64,000 nucleotides of DNA from Mycolicibacillus trivialis (GTDB lineage Bacteria > Actinomycetota > Actinomycetes > Mycobacteriales > Mycobacteriaceae): positions 1 to 64,000 of the forward strand of contig NZ_LQPZ01000041.1 of assembly GCF_002102395.1 (NCBI RefSeq), read 5' to 3'. The translations under genes and the position numbers were made by a program. This document shows, one piece after another, positions 10,881-21,817 of the stretch. The notes beneath the pieces are model-generated. The model was given only the letters and a program-made list of their open reading frames with translations, was not told the origin of the DNA and made no database searches. Every line of letters begins with the position of its first letter. Within the stretch, counting starts at the first letter, position 1.

Positions 10881-11468
10881 ATGGAGCCGGTCGCGCAGGA
10901 TCGGGTGCTCACGGTGCCCAACGCGCTCAGCGGGGTGCGCCTGGTGCTGATCGTGGTCTTCGGCTACCTGCTGCTGGTGGCCGACGCCGAGGTCGCCGCC
11001 GCGGTGGTGCTGATGGTCAGCGGGGCCACCGACTGGCTGGACGGCAAACTCGCCCGGCTGCTCGGCCAGTATTCGCGGCTGGGGGAGCTGCTCGACCCGG
11101 CCGTCGACCGGCTGTACATGGTCATCGTGCCCATCCTGTTCGGGCTGCACGGGCTGGTGCCGTGGTGGATCATCGGCCTGCTGCTGGCCCGCGACGGGCT
11201 GCTGGCCGCCGCGCTGCCCGCGCTGCGCAGCCGCGGGGTGACCGCGCTGCCGGTGATCTACCTGGGCAAGGCGGCCACGTTCGCGCTGATGTCGGCGTTC
11301 CCGCTGATCCTGCTCGGCCAGCTCGACGCGCTGTGGGGCCGGGTGCTGTCGGCCTGCGGGTGGGCGTTCCTGATCTGGGGGCTGGGCATGTATCTGTGGA
11401 CGTTCGTGCTGTACGCCGCCCAGTCGGTGCAGACGGTGCGGCGGCTGCCCAGGGTCGCCGATGAGTGA
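10881..11468 (+). CDS. pgsA2: CDP-alcohol phosphatidyltransferase family protein PgsA2
   Basis: The 195-residue integral membrane enzyme carries the CDP-alcohol motif DGx2ARx8Gx3Dx3D, seen as DG-KL-AR ... G-ELL-D-PAV-D (about residues 56-78). About six hydrophobic helices are visible. Family members exchange CMP of a CDP-lipid for an alcohol such as glycerol-phosphate or inositol-phosphate. The acceptor cannot be assigned, because mycobacteria have several paralogues (PgsA1, PgsA2, PgsA3, PssA). The stop overlaps the ATG of the next gene by 8 nt, implying translational coupling with the DUF881 cluster. Confidence 0.88.
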   Translation: MEPVAQDRVLTVPNALSGVRLVLIVVFGYLLLVADAEVAAAVVLMVSGATDWLDGKLARLLGQYSRLGELLDPAVDRLYMVIVPILFGLHGLVPWWIIGLLLARDGLLAAALPALRSRGVTALPVIYLGKAATFALMSAFPLILLGQLDALWGRVLSACGWAFLIWGLGMYLWTFVLYAAQSVQTVRRLPRVADE

Positions 11469-12360
11469 ACCGTTCTTCGCGCTCAGCGGTTACGACCCGG
11501 TCGGCGGCGCCCACGACGCCACCCGCGCCTCCCGGTTCCCGGTGCCCTCGCTGTTGCGCTCGCTGCTGTCGGAACACCTCGACCCCGGCTACGCGGCCGC
11601 GGCGGCCCGCAGGCACGGGGAGCCCGACCGCCCGGCCGCGCGGTGGGCGTGGCGGGCGGTGGCGGCGCTGCTGATCGCGGTGGTGTTCGCCGCGGCGATC
11701 GCCCAGGCCCGCACCATGGCGCCCAGCATGAACGCCGCCCAGCAGGTGCTGGCCGACAACGTGCGCAGCGCCCGGCAGTCCACCGACGCGCTGGCCGCCG
11801 ACCGCGATGCGCTGGCCACCGACGTCAACGAGCGGCAGCGCCGCCAGCTGCGCAGTGACGCCGAGGGCCGCCGGCTGCTCGCCGGGCTCGACGCGCTGGC
11901 CCTGCCGGCCGCCGACAGCGCGGTGATCGGCCCGGGGCTGACGGTGACGGTCACCGACCCCGGCGTCGGCCGCAACCTCACCGACGTGTCCAAGCAGCGG
12001 GTGGCCGGCAGCCGCCAGATCATCCTGGACCGGGACCTGCAGCTGGTGGTGAACTCGCTGTGGTCGGCCGGGGCCGAGGCGATCGCGGTCGACGACGTGC
12101 GGATGGGCCCCAACGTGACCATCCGGCAGGCCGGCGGCGCGATCCTGGTCGACAACACCCCCGTCTCCAGCCCGTACACCATCCTGGCGATCGGTCCGCG
12201 GGAGATGCAGGCCGCCTTCGACCGCACCCCGGGGCTGTACCGGATGCGGCTGCTGGAGGCCTCCTATGGTGTGGGGGTCACCGTCGCCGCCGGCGACGGC
12301 CTGGTGCTGCCCGCGGGCACCACCCGGGACGTGATGTACGCCCGACCGGCCGGGCCCTGA
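11461..12360 (+). CDS. DUF881 family membrane-anchored protein (Rv1823-like)
   Basis: The 299-residue protein has one transmembrane helix (about residues 65-83, [17 protein letters not shown]) after a cytoplasmic N-terminus. A coiled-coil-prone stretch follows (about 95-140), then the DUF881 domain: [12 protein letters not shown] near 158 and [13 protein letters not shown] near 205. DUF881 proteins resemble YlxW/YlxX encoded near division genes in Firmicutes. Their biochemical role is not known, though an envelope or divisome scaffold is likely. The start overlaps pgsA2. The cluster pgsA2, DUF881, small basic protein, DUF881 is conserved in mycobacteria. Confidence 0.87.
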   Translation: MSEPFFALSGYDPVGGAHDATRASRFPVPSLLRSLLSEHLDPGYAAAAARRHGEPDRPAARWAWRAVAALLIAVVFAAAIAQARTMAPSMNAAQQVLADNVRSARQSTDALAADRDALATDVNERQRRQLRSDAEGRRLLAGLDALALPAADSAVIGPGLTVTVTDPGVGRNLTDVSKQRVAGSRQIILDRDLQLVVNSLWSAGAEAIAVDDVRMGPNVTIRQAGGAILVDNTPVSSPYTILAIGPREMQAAFDRTPGLYRMRLLEASYGVGVTVAAGDGLVLPAGTTRDVMYARPAGP

Positions 12361-12422
12361 CCGGGGCCCACCGCAGCGACCACCGGCCACCGCACGAACC
12401 AGTAGAGGAGACCCCGACGACC

Positions 12423-12755
12423 ATGATCGGCATCGCCGCCCTTGTCCTCGGCATCGTGCTGGGGTTGGTGTTCCAGCCCTCGGTGCCCGAGGCCGTCCAG
12501 CCGTATCTGCCGATCGCGGTGGTCGCCGCGCTCGACGCCGTGTTCGGCGGTCTGCGCGCCTACCTGGAGCAGATCTTCGACCCGAAGGTCTTCGTGGTGT
12601 CGTTCGTGTTCAACGTGCTGGTCGCCGCGCTGATCGTCTACGTCGGCGACCAGCTCGGGGTCGGCACCCAGCTGTCCACCGCGATCATCGTGGTGCTCGG
12701 GATCCGCATCTTCGGCAACGCCGCGGCGCTGCGGCGGCGGCTGTTCGGGGCGTGA
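12423..12755 (+). CDS. Small basic protein (DUF1290, Sbp family; Rv1824-like)
   Basis: The 110-residue protein is almost entirely hydrophobic, with three or four transmembrane segments (about 1-20, 28-45, 55-75 and 82-100) and a basic ARG-rich tail (RRRLFG). This matches the DUF1290 small basic protein found with DUF881 genes next to division genes in Gram-positives. The ATG at 12423 follows GAGGAGACC with good spacing. It lies between two DUF881 genes, 62 nt after the first and 7 nt before the second. The function is unknown; it may be the membrane partner of the DUF881 proteins. Confidence 0.86.
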   Translation: MIGIAALVLGIVLGLVFQPSVPEAVQPYLPIAVVAALDAVFGGLRAYLEQIFDPKVFVVSFVFNVLVAALIVYVGDQLGVGTQLSTAIIVVLGIRIFGNAAALRRRLFGA

Positions 12756-12762
12756 GCCGGCG

Positions 12763-13533
12763 ATGAGCGACACCGCCGAGCGCGGCCGCCACGAACTGCC
12801 CGAGGACCGCGGACCGGACCGGGCGGGCGACGGGCGCCGCGGGCGCAGGCAGCCGGTCTTCGCGACGCTGGCGGTGCTGCTGTGCGTGATGCTGGGGGTG
12901 GCCATCGCCACCCAGGTCCGCCAGACCGACAGCGGCGACGCGCTGGACTCCGCCCGCCCGGCCGATCTGCTGGTGCTGCTGGACTCGCTGCGCCAGCGCG
13001 AAGCCGCGCTCAACACCGAGGTGGCCGACCTGCAGCGCACGCTGACCGCGCTACAGGCCGCGGGCAGCGGCGACCAGGCCGCCATCGAGGCGGCCCAGGC
13101 CCGGCTGGCGGCCCTGTCGATCCTGATCGGCACGGTCGCCGCGACCGGCCCGGGCGTCGCGATCACCATCGAGGATCCCGGCCCCGGGGTGACCCCGGAG
13201 ACGGTGCTGGACGTGATCAACGAGCTGCGTGCGGCCGGCGCCGAAGCGATGCAGATCAGCGACGGGCGCCAAGCGGTGCGGGTCGGGGTGGACACCTGGG
13301 TGGTCGGGGTGCCGGGCGCGCTGGTCGTTGACGACACGACCCTCAACCCGCCGTATTCGGTTGTGGCGATCGGGGATCCGCCGACGCTCGCCGCGGCGAT
13401 GAACATCCCCGGCGGGGCGACCGACAGCATCGAGGTGGTCGGCGGCTCGATGTCGATGGAGCAGCAGGACTACCTCGAGGTGACCGCCTTGCGGCAACCG
13501 AAACAGCGCCAATACGCTCAGCCTGTGAAATAA
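12763..13533 (+). CDS. DUF881 family protein (Rv1825-like)
   Basis: The 256-residue product has a charged N-terminus, one transmembrane helix (about 31-48, [19 protein letters not shown]), a heptad-like region (about 65-108), and a DUF881 domain beginning [12 protein letters not shown]. It is a paralogue of the Rv1823-like gene 400 nt upstream. It starts 7 nt after the small basic protein gene, so the three genes are probably one transcription unit with pgsA2. Its extracytoplasmic domain suggests a role in wall or septum organisation (inference only). Confidence 0.87.
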   Translation: MSDTAERGRHELPEDRGPDRAGDGRRGRRQPVFATLAVLLCVMLGVAIATQVRQTDSGDALDSARPADLLVLLDSLRQREAALNTEVADLQRTLTALQAAGSGDQAAIEAAQARLAALSILIGTVAATGPGVAITIEDPGPGVTPETVLDVINELRAAGAEAMQISDGRQAVRVGVDTWVVGVPGALVVDDTTLNPPYSVVAIGDPPTLAAAMNIPGGATDSIEVVGGSMSMEQQDYLEVTALRQPKQRQYAQPVK

Positions 13534-13558
13534 CCCCGACACACAGAACAGGAACACC

Positions 13559-13963
13559 GTGAGCTCTGCCAGCGACGTCCCGACCGATCTGCAGTACTCC
13601 GCCGACCACGAGTGGGTGCGCCGCACCGGCGCCGACACCGTGCGGGTGGGCATCACCGACTTCGCCCAGTCCGCGCTCGGCGACGTGGTCTTCGTCCAAC
13701 TGCCCGCGGTCGGCGACACCGTCACCGCCGGCGAGTCGTTCGGTGAGGTGGAGTCCACCAAGTCGGTGTCGGACCTGTTCGCCCCGGTGTCGGCGACGGT
13801 GGTGGCGGTCAACGAAGAGCTCACCGGCAGTCCGCAACTGGTCAATTCCGACCCCTACGGCGCGGGTTGGCTGGTGGACCTGCAGGCCGACACCGATTCA
13901 CTCGATCAGGCGGTGGCCGGTCTGCTCGACGCCGACGGCTACCGGGCCAGCGTCGAGCAGTGA
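13559..13963 (+). CDS. gcvH: Glycine cleavage system H protein
   Basis: The 134-residue lipoyl carrier shuttles the aminomethyl group between P, T and L proteins of the glycine cleavage complex. The lipoylated Lys lies in [13 protein letters not shown] (Lys68). The N-terminal [10 protein letters not shown] and C-terminal [10 protein letters not shown] segments are typical, and the length is normal. The GTG at 13559 follows an AGGAACACC leader. gcvP lies 3 kb downstream behind a glycine riboswitch, while no gcvT is in the window, so the complex is encoded at dispersed sites as in other mycobacteria. Confidence 0.96.
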   Translation: MSSASDVPTDLQYSADHEWVRRTGADTVRVGITDFAQSALGDVVFVQLPAVGDTVTAGESFGEVESTKSVSDLFAPVSATVVAVNEELTGSPQLVNSDPYGAGWLVDLQADTDSLDQAVAGLLDADGYRASVEQ

Positions 13964-14159
13964 CACTGTTAGGGTTTGACACGCCCGCCGCGGCGCGGGT
14001 GTCGCAATGGTGCGACGCGTCGACGGCCACACCGGGTGGCCGCCGATCCGGCCGTGCCGGCACCATTGTCGGCCGCGGCGCGGTACGGTCAACACAGCGG
14101 CGCCGGCGGCGGGATTCCGTTGCGCCGTGCGCGCGAAGGCAGCCACGAAGGAGGAGCGG

Positions 14160-14630
14160 GTGACGGAGAACGACAGCAATCAGGACTCCGACGACGTCAC
14201 CGCGGAGACCACCTCGGTCTTCCGTGCCGATTTCCTCAGCGAGCTCGACGCGCCGGCCCAGGTCGGCTCCGACAGCGCCGTCTCCGGGGTGGAGGGGCTG
14301 CCGGCCGGTTCGGCGCTGCTGGTGGTCAAGCGCGGCCCCAACGCCGGCTCGCGGTTCCTGCTCGACCAGCAGGTCACCTCGTCGGGGCGGCACCCCGACA
14401 GCGACATCTTCCTCGACGACGTCACCGTCAGCCGCCGGCACGCCGAGTTCCGGCTGGAGGGCGAGGAGTTCCAGGTCGTCGACGTCGGCAGCCTCAACGG
14501 CACCTACGTCAACCGCGAGCCGGTGGACTCCGCGGTGCTGTCCAACGGCGACGAGGTCCAGATCGGCAAGTTCCGGCTGGTCTTCCTCACCGGCCCCAAG
14601 AGCGACGACAGCGGTGGATCCGGCAGCTAG
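14160..14630 (+). CDS. garA: FHA-domain metabolic regulator GarA (OdhI)
   Basis: The 156-residue protein has the ETTSVFR phosphoacceptor motif (Thr17/Thr18 here), the site used by PknG and PknB. It is followed by an FHA domain with SSGRHPDSD, SRRHAEF and SLNGTYVN signatures (about 75-140). Unphosphorylated GarA inhibits 2-oxoglutarate dehydrogenase (Kgd) and NAD-glutamate dehydrogenase and activates glutamate synthase. Phosphorylation makes the FHA bind its own N-terminus and releases the enzymes. The GTG start at 14160 is fixed by GGAGGAG 4 nt upstream; upstream in-frame codons do not resemble the family. The next gene begins directly after its TAG. Confidence 0.96.
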   Translation: MTENDSNQDSDDVTAETTSVFRADFLSELDAPAQVGSDSAVSGVEGLPAGSALLVVKRGPNAGSRFLLDQQVTSSGRHPDSDIFLDDVTVSRRHAEFRLEGEEFQVVDVGSLNGTYVNREPVDSAVLSNGDEVQIGKFRLVFLTGPKSDDSGGSGS

Positions 14631-15356
14631 ATGACCGCACCGGAGACGCCCGCGCCGGCCGGAATGTCGATCGGGTCGGTGCTGGAGGAACTGCGTCCGG
14701 AGTTCCCCGATGTCACGATCTCCAAGATCCGGTTCCTCGAGGCCGAGGGCCTGGTCACCCCGCAGCGCACCGCGGCCGGTTACCGGCGCTTCACCGCCTA
14801 CGACTGCGCCCGGCTGCGGTTCATCCTGGCCGCCCAGCGCGACCAGTACCTGCCGTTGAAGGTGATCAAGGCCCAACTCGACGCCCAGCCGGACGGCGAG
14901 TTGCCGCCGTCGGCCTCGCCGTACGGGACGCCGCGCCTGGTGGCCGGCGGGGAGGCCACCGCCCCTGCTGCGGTCGCCCCCGCCCAGACCCGGTTGAGTC
15001 GCGAGACGCTGCTGGAGCGCGCCGGCGTCGACGAGACGCTGCTCGCCGCGCTGCTCGACGCCGGGGTGATCACCACCGGTGCGGCCGGGTTCTTCGACGA
15101 GCACGCGGTCGTCATCCTGCAATGCGCCCGCGCGCTGGCCGACTTCGGTGTGGAGCCGAGGCATCTGCGGGCGTTCCGCTCGGCGGCCGACCGCCAGTCC
15201 GACCTGATCGCCCAGATCGCCGGGCCGATGGTCAAGGCGGGCACCGCCGGGGCGCGGGACCGCGCCGACGAGCTGGCCCGGGAGGTGGCGGCGCTGTCGA
15301 TCACCTTGCACACGGCGCTGGTCAAATCGGCGGTTCGCGACGTGCTGCACCCCTGA
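14631..15356 (+). CDS. MerR family transcriptional regulator (Rv1828-like)
   Basis: The 241-residue protein has an N-terminal MerR winged helix (about 12-80): [20 protein letters not shown], then the [15 protein letters not shown] recognition and turn region and [14 protein letters not shown]-terminal domain of about 130 residues has no metal-binding Cys cluster, so it is not a classic metal sensor. The ATG at 14631 directly follows the garA stop, implying coupling. The ligand and targets are not visible; GarA linkage suggests central metabolism (inference). Confidence 0.88.
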   Translation: MTAPETPAPAGMSIGSVLEELRPEFPDVTISKIRFLEAEGLVTPQRTAAGYRRFTAYDCARLRFILAAQRDQYLPLKVIKAQLDAQPDGELPPSASPYGTPRLVAGGEATAPAAVAPAQTRLSRETLLERAGVDETLLAALLDAGVITTGAAGFFDEHAVVILQCARALADFGVEPRHLRAFRSAADRQSDLIAQIAGPMVKAGTAGARDRADELAREVAALSITLHTALVKSAVRDVLHP

Positions 15357-15414
15357 GGACTAGACTTCCGGGCAGCGAGTTGGATACCGCGACAGGGGCG
15401 GAGGGCAGACGCAG

Positions 15415-15906
15415 ATGGGTGAGGTTCACGTCGTCGGCATTCGTGTCGAGCAGCCCCAGAATCAGCCGGTGCTGTTGCTGCGGGAGGCCAGCGGGGACCG
15501 CTACCTGCCGATCTGGATCGGGCAGGCCGAGGCCGCGGCGATCGCGCTGGAGCAGCAGGGGGTCGAGCCGGCCCGCCCGCTCACCCACGACCTGATCCGG
15601 GATCTGCTTGTCGCCCTTGGCCACTCCCTGCGCGAGGTGCGCATCGTCGACCTGCAGGAGGGCACGTTCTACGCCGACCTGGTCTTCGACGACGACGTCG
15701 TGGTGTCGGCGCGGCCGTCGGACTCGGTGGCGATCGCGTTGCGCACCGGTGTGCCGATCTTCGTCGAGGAGGCGGTGCTCGACGAGGCCGGGCTGCTGAT
15801 CCCCGACGACGACACCGAGGGCGAGGGCGGGGTGCGCGAGGACGAGGTGGAGAAGTTCAAGGAGTTCCTCGACAGCGTTTCGCCCGACGACTTCAAGGCC
15901 ACCTGA
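15415..15906 (+). CDS. DUF151 / bifunctional nuclease (BFN) family protein (Rv1829-like)
   Basis: The 163-residue acidic protein matches the DUF151 family, with VLLLREASGDRYLPIWIGQAEA at 19-40, LTHDLI near 57 and ARPSDSVAIALRTGVPIFV near 100. Structures of the family show a compact fold. Plant members have nuclease activity, but the bacterial role is unproven. The C-terminal part is a charged tail. The gene sits between two MerR genes in an order conserved in mycobacteria. ATG 15415 is the only start consistent with the conserved MGEVHVVGIRVE beginning. Confidence 0.88.
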   Translation: MGEVHVVGIRVEQPQNQPVLLLREASGDRYLPIWIGQAEAAAIALEQQGVEPARPLTHDLIRDLLVALGHSLREVRIVDLQEGTFYADLVFDDDVVVSARPSDSVAIALRTGVPIFVEEAVLDEAGLLIPDDDTEGEGGVREDEVEKFKEFLDSVSPDDFKAT

Positions 15907-16121
15907 GCCGCCGGTAGACTCCCGGGGACGGCAACGTCACGGATGCGTCTCAACTGCGGCGAGGACGACGACACGCCCGGGCGGAACCGGGCATCCCGAC
16001 GCCGAACGGCCATACTTTCATAGCGACGACAAGCGGACAGCCCGCCGAAAAGCGTATGCTCACAGGCACTTGAGCAGGACGACGGTCGGCGACCGAGCGT
16101 GATCAGCGAGAGGACACACCC

Positions 16122-16733
16122 GTGGGTGAACAGCCACGTCAAGAACAACTCAACCTTGCTGATCACCTCGCTGATCGTTCCGACGTGGGCGCCCCGGTGC
16201 AGGGCGGACTGTTCCCCGACGACTCCATCCCCGACGAGCTGATCGGCTACCGCGGGCCCAGCGCCTGCCAGATCGCCGGCATCACCTACCGCCAGCTGGA
16301 CTACTGGGCGCGCACCTCGCTGGTGGTGCCCTCGATCCGCAGCGCGGCCGGCTCCGGCAGCCAGCGGCTGTACTCGTTCAAGGACATCCTGGTCCTCAAG
16401 ATCGTCAAGCGCCTGCTGGACACCGGCATCTCGCTGCACAACATCCGGGTCGCGGTCGACCACCTGCGCCAGCGCGGGGTGTCCGACCTGGCCAACATCA
16501 CGCTGTTCTCCGACGGCACCACCGTCTATGAGTGCACCTCCGCCGAAGAGGTCGTCGACCTGCTGCAGGGCGGGCAGGGCGTGTTCGGGATCGCGGTGGC
16601 CGGGGCGATGCGGGAGCTGACCGGCGCGATCGCCGACTTCCCGGGTGAGCGCGCCACCGACGGCGAGGCGATCGCCGCCCCGGAGGACGAACTGGCCTCG
16701 CGGCGACGCAACCGGGACCGCAAGATCGGCTGA
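16122..16733 (+). CDS. resR: MerR-family regulator ResR (Rv1830-like)
   Basis: The 203-residue protein has a MerR-type DNA-binding domain at about 45-115: [20 protein letters not shown], then [11 protein letters not shown], and [19 protein letters not shown] helical middle and a basic [10 protein letters not shown] tail follow. In M. tuberculosis this regulator (ResR) controls growth resumption and antibiotic resilience through cell-growth genes, and it is under selection in clinical isolates. The GTG at 16122 is preceded by GAGAGGA. The 215-nt upstream region holds a promoter-like TATGCT near 16052. gcvP follows after the riboswitch. Confidence 0.9.
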   Translation: MGEQPRQEQLNLADHLADRSDVGAPVQGGLFPDDSIPDELIGYRGPSACQIAGITYRQLDYWARTSLVVPSIRSAAGSGSQRLYSFKDILVLKIVKRLLDTGISLHNIRVAVDHLRQRGVSDLANITLFSDGTTVYECTSAEEVVDLLQGGQGVFGIAVAGAMRELTGAIADFPGERATDGEAIAAPEDELASRRRNRDRKIG

Positions 16734-16767
16734 ACCCACTTCGGTAGGCTGGGGCGTGCATCGCGCC

Positions 16768-16960
16768 GACGCGGGAGAGTTCCGTGGCCGCCAGCCACGG
16801 ACGCCGAAGGAGCAACACCTCTCCGTCAACCTCTCAGGCCCCCGGACCGCGGCCGGCTCCGATGCCTCTGGAAAGTGGCGATGTCGTGTCGCCCGCCGAT
16901 GGGGAAAGGCGCCGCGCGCCGAATCTCTCAGGCGCCCGGTCACGGGTGAGGACAGAGGGA
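16768..16960 (+). ncRNA. Tandem glycine riboswitch upstream of gcvP
   Basis: Two adjacent aptamers of the glycine (gcvT) class are readable. Aptamer I (about 16770-16848) has GGGAGAGTTCC, GCCGAAGGAGCAA and CTCTCAGGC. Aptamer II (about 16865-16960) has GGGGAAAGGC, GCGCCGAA and TCTCTCAGGC, and its closing helix is CCTCTG (16865-16870) with CAGAGG (16953-16958). A short linker joins them. Such tandem elements sense glycine and usually turn on glycine cleavage genes. The 40 nt between aptamer II and the gcvP start would hold the expression platform. I see no clear terminator there, so translational control is as likely as transcriptional. Confidence 0.93.
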
Positions 16961-16999
16961 GAGGGCCCGACACCGGTTGCCACCCCAGGAGAGTCCGCC

Positions 17000-19851
<2,852 letters not shown>

Positions 19852-19861
<10 letters not shown>

Positions 19862-19911
19862 TCAGCCGAGCGGTGTTCAGCTGATCGACGGGGGACGGCG
19901 TTCAGCTGACC
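19852..19911. repeat. Three copies of GTTCAGCTGA around the gcvP stop
   Basis: GTTCAGCTGA occurs at 19852, 19875 and 19900 (steps of 23 and 25 nt). The first copy encodes the last residues and stop of gcvP. The core TCAGCTGA is palindromic, and GATCAGC/GCTGATC arms can pair between copies one and two. The site lies between convergent genes, so it may work as a bidirectional terminator or be a small duplication. Confidence 0.5.
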
Positions 19912-19918
19912 CCGGCGG

Positions 19919-21763
19919 TCAGCCCAGCAGCGCGGCCAGGGTGGCGGCCAGCTCCGGGGAGTCGGAGCCGGCCAGCTGCCGGTATTGGCCGCCGCTGAGC
20001 TCGGCGACCGCCTCCCAGGTGGCGCGGTCGGCGTCGTCACCGAAGTCGAGGACGTTGACCGCGACCGGGCGGGCCGGGTCCAGTGCGCCGCGGATGTAGT
20101 CCTGCAGGCCGGGGCCGTCGAGGGTCCGGTCGGTGTGCGGGCCGGTGGTGATCACCAGCACCGAGTTGGGGCGGCCCTCCCGGTAGCCGGCCAACGCCGC
20201 GTCGTAGACCAGTCGCAGCGTGGTGAACGACACCGCGCCGCCGGAGCCGGCGCTGAGCCCGTCCAGCCGGCCGGTGAGAGTGTCGAGCTGGGTGTCCAGC
20301 GGCCCGGGGGCGACCGCGGTGCGGCCCTCCACGCCGTCGAAGACCCACAGGCCCACCGTGGAGTCCGGCGGCAGGTCGCGCAGTCCCGCGCCCAGGGCGG
20401 CGGTCACGTTGGCCAGCCGGGTGGCTCCGCCGTCCTGCTCGTTCATCGACTCGTCGAGCATCACCGAGACCGCCGGGCCGTTGACCGGTGCGGTGAGCAC
20501 GGTGGCGATGGTGGCGCGGGCGCTGTCATCGCCGACCGCCAGGGTGTCGGGCAGGTCGGGGAAGTCGGTGACGTCGCTGTCGGGCCGGTCGGTGTCGGGG
20601 GCGCGGAACCCGGCCTCGGCGAGGCGGTCGAGCTGTTCGGGTTTGCGCAGGAACCGGGCGAATTCGCTGGCCGCGGCCTCCTGCTCGCTGGACAGCCAGT
20701 TGCCGGCGAGCAACACGGTGGGGTAGTCGGCCACCGCGACCGGCCCGGGCGGCAGCCAGGTGGTCAGGGTGCCGCTGCGGTCGGTGCCGGCCTGCCCGCG
20801 GGCGAACGCCTGCTGTTCGGTGGTGACCACCGCGTGCACCGGCGCGGTCGCCGGGTCGTCGGCCTCCAGCAGCGCGTTCATCGCCTCGGCGATCGAGTCG
20901 TCGGCCAGCTTCGGTTGGGCGCCCAGCAGGGTGCGCACCGCCGCGGTGCCCGCAGCGGCCGGTTCGCCGGCCGGCGCGGTAGCTGTCGCAACCGCTTCGG
21001 CGGCCAGGTAGGAGGCGTCGCTGTTGCCGCGCACCGGCAGCGCCAACCGCAGCGAGCCCCAGCCGGGCAGGGCGCGGTCCAGCGCATCGGGGGCGGTCTG
21101 CAGTCGGGGCAGCGATGCCCAATCCTGGTCGGCGAGTGCCGGTTTCAGCTCGGGCCGGATGGCCAGCAGCACCGGTGAGACGACCAGCGAGCGGCTGTCG
21201 CTGATGGTGTCGGCGCCGACGGCGGCGCTGAGCCGGGCCGCGGAGATCGAACTGGCCGGGATCCACAGCCCGGGCCGCTCACCGAGGTCGGCCGGCCAGT
21301 CACCGATGAACCCGTTGATCACCGCGTCGGAGGCGGCCGATTTGACCTCCACCGTGATGCAGCGGTCACCGACCTGGCGACCGGTGCCGCTGAACTCCTC
21401 GGCGAACTGCCGCATCGGCTCGGCGATTGACGGGTCGGCAACCACCCCGACCGTGGCGTCGCCGTCGACGCAGCGGGCCGCGGCGGTGCCGGAGCGGTCG
21501 GCGAGCGTCGCACCGAAGAACTTCCACAGGATGACCCCGGCGACCACCACGATCACCGTGACCAGGGCGGCGATCACCCCGACACTGACCCCGCGGCGCC
21601 CACCTTCGCTGCGATGCCCGCCGCTCCACTCGCCGATGCGGCGCCGGCCGCGGGCCAGCCGGGCGGCAGCGGCTGCGGCGCGCGGCGACGACGGCCCGGA
21701 ACCGGGCTCGTCGGGGGAGTGGTCGCCGGTGTCGTCGGGGTCCGGGATGCTGTGCTTGCCCAT
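19919..21763 (-). CDS. Membrane-anchored substrate-binding / VWA-domain protein (Rv1836c-like)
   Basis: The 614-residue protein has a cytoplasmic Pro/Asp/Arg-rich N-terminus (1-58), one transmembrane helix (about 59-82, VSVGVIAALVTVIVVVAGVILW), and an extracytoplasmic domain resembling a type-2 periplasmic substrate-binding protein (about 95-400). A C-terminal von Willebrand A domain follows (about 430-614), with a MIDAS-like DESMN motif in VSVMLDESMNEQD. It carries both modules in one chain but has no transporter gene beside it. The neighbour is glcB, as in M. tuberculosis. The ligand and function are unknown; an adhesion or chelatase-like accessory role is possible. Confidence 0.85.
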   Translation of the reverse strand: MGKHSIPDPDDTGDHSPDEPGSGPSSPRAAAAAARLARGRRRIGEWSGGHRSEGGRRGVSVGVIAALVTVIVVVAGVILWKFFGATLADRSGTAAARCVDGDATVGVVADPSIAEPMRQFAEEFSGTGRQVGDRCITVEVKSAASDAVINGFIGDWPADLGERPGLWIPASSISAARLSAAVGADTISDSRSLVVSPVLLAIRPELKPALADQDWASLPRLQTAPDALDRALPGWGSLRLALPVRGNSDASYLAAEAVATATAPAGEPAAAGTAAVRTLLGAQPKLADDSIAEAMNALLEADDPATAPVHAVVTTEQQAFARGQAGTDRSGTLTTWLPPGPVAVADYPTVLLAGNWLSSEQEAAASEFARFLRKPEQLDRLAEAGFRAPDTDRPDSDVTDFPDLPDTLAVGDDSARATIATVLTAPVNGPAVSVMLDESMNEQDGGATRLANVTAALGAGLRDLPPDSTVGLWVFDGVEGRTAVAPGPLDTQLDTLTGRLDGLSAGSGGAVSFTTLRLVYDAALAGYREGRPNSVLVITTGPHTDRTLDGPGLQDYIRGALDPARPVAVNVLDFGDDADRATWEAVAELSGGQYRQLAGSDSPELAATLAALLG

Positions 21764-21817
21764 CGCGCTGTCGTTATCTCCGTTGCTGCCGGCCGGATCC
21801 CTTCTCGCCGAGTCTCT

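Noticed and set aside
13964..14159. Promoter or leader RNA between gcvH and garA
   Set aside because: TTGACA at 13976 and TACGGT at 14084 are present, but I could not match either with a partner element at proper spacing.
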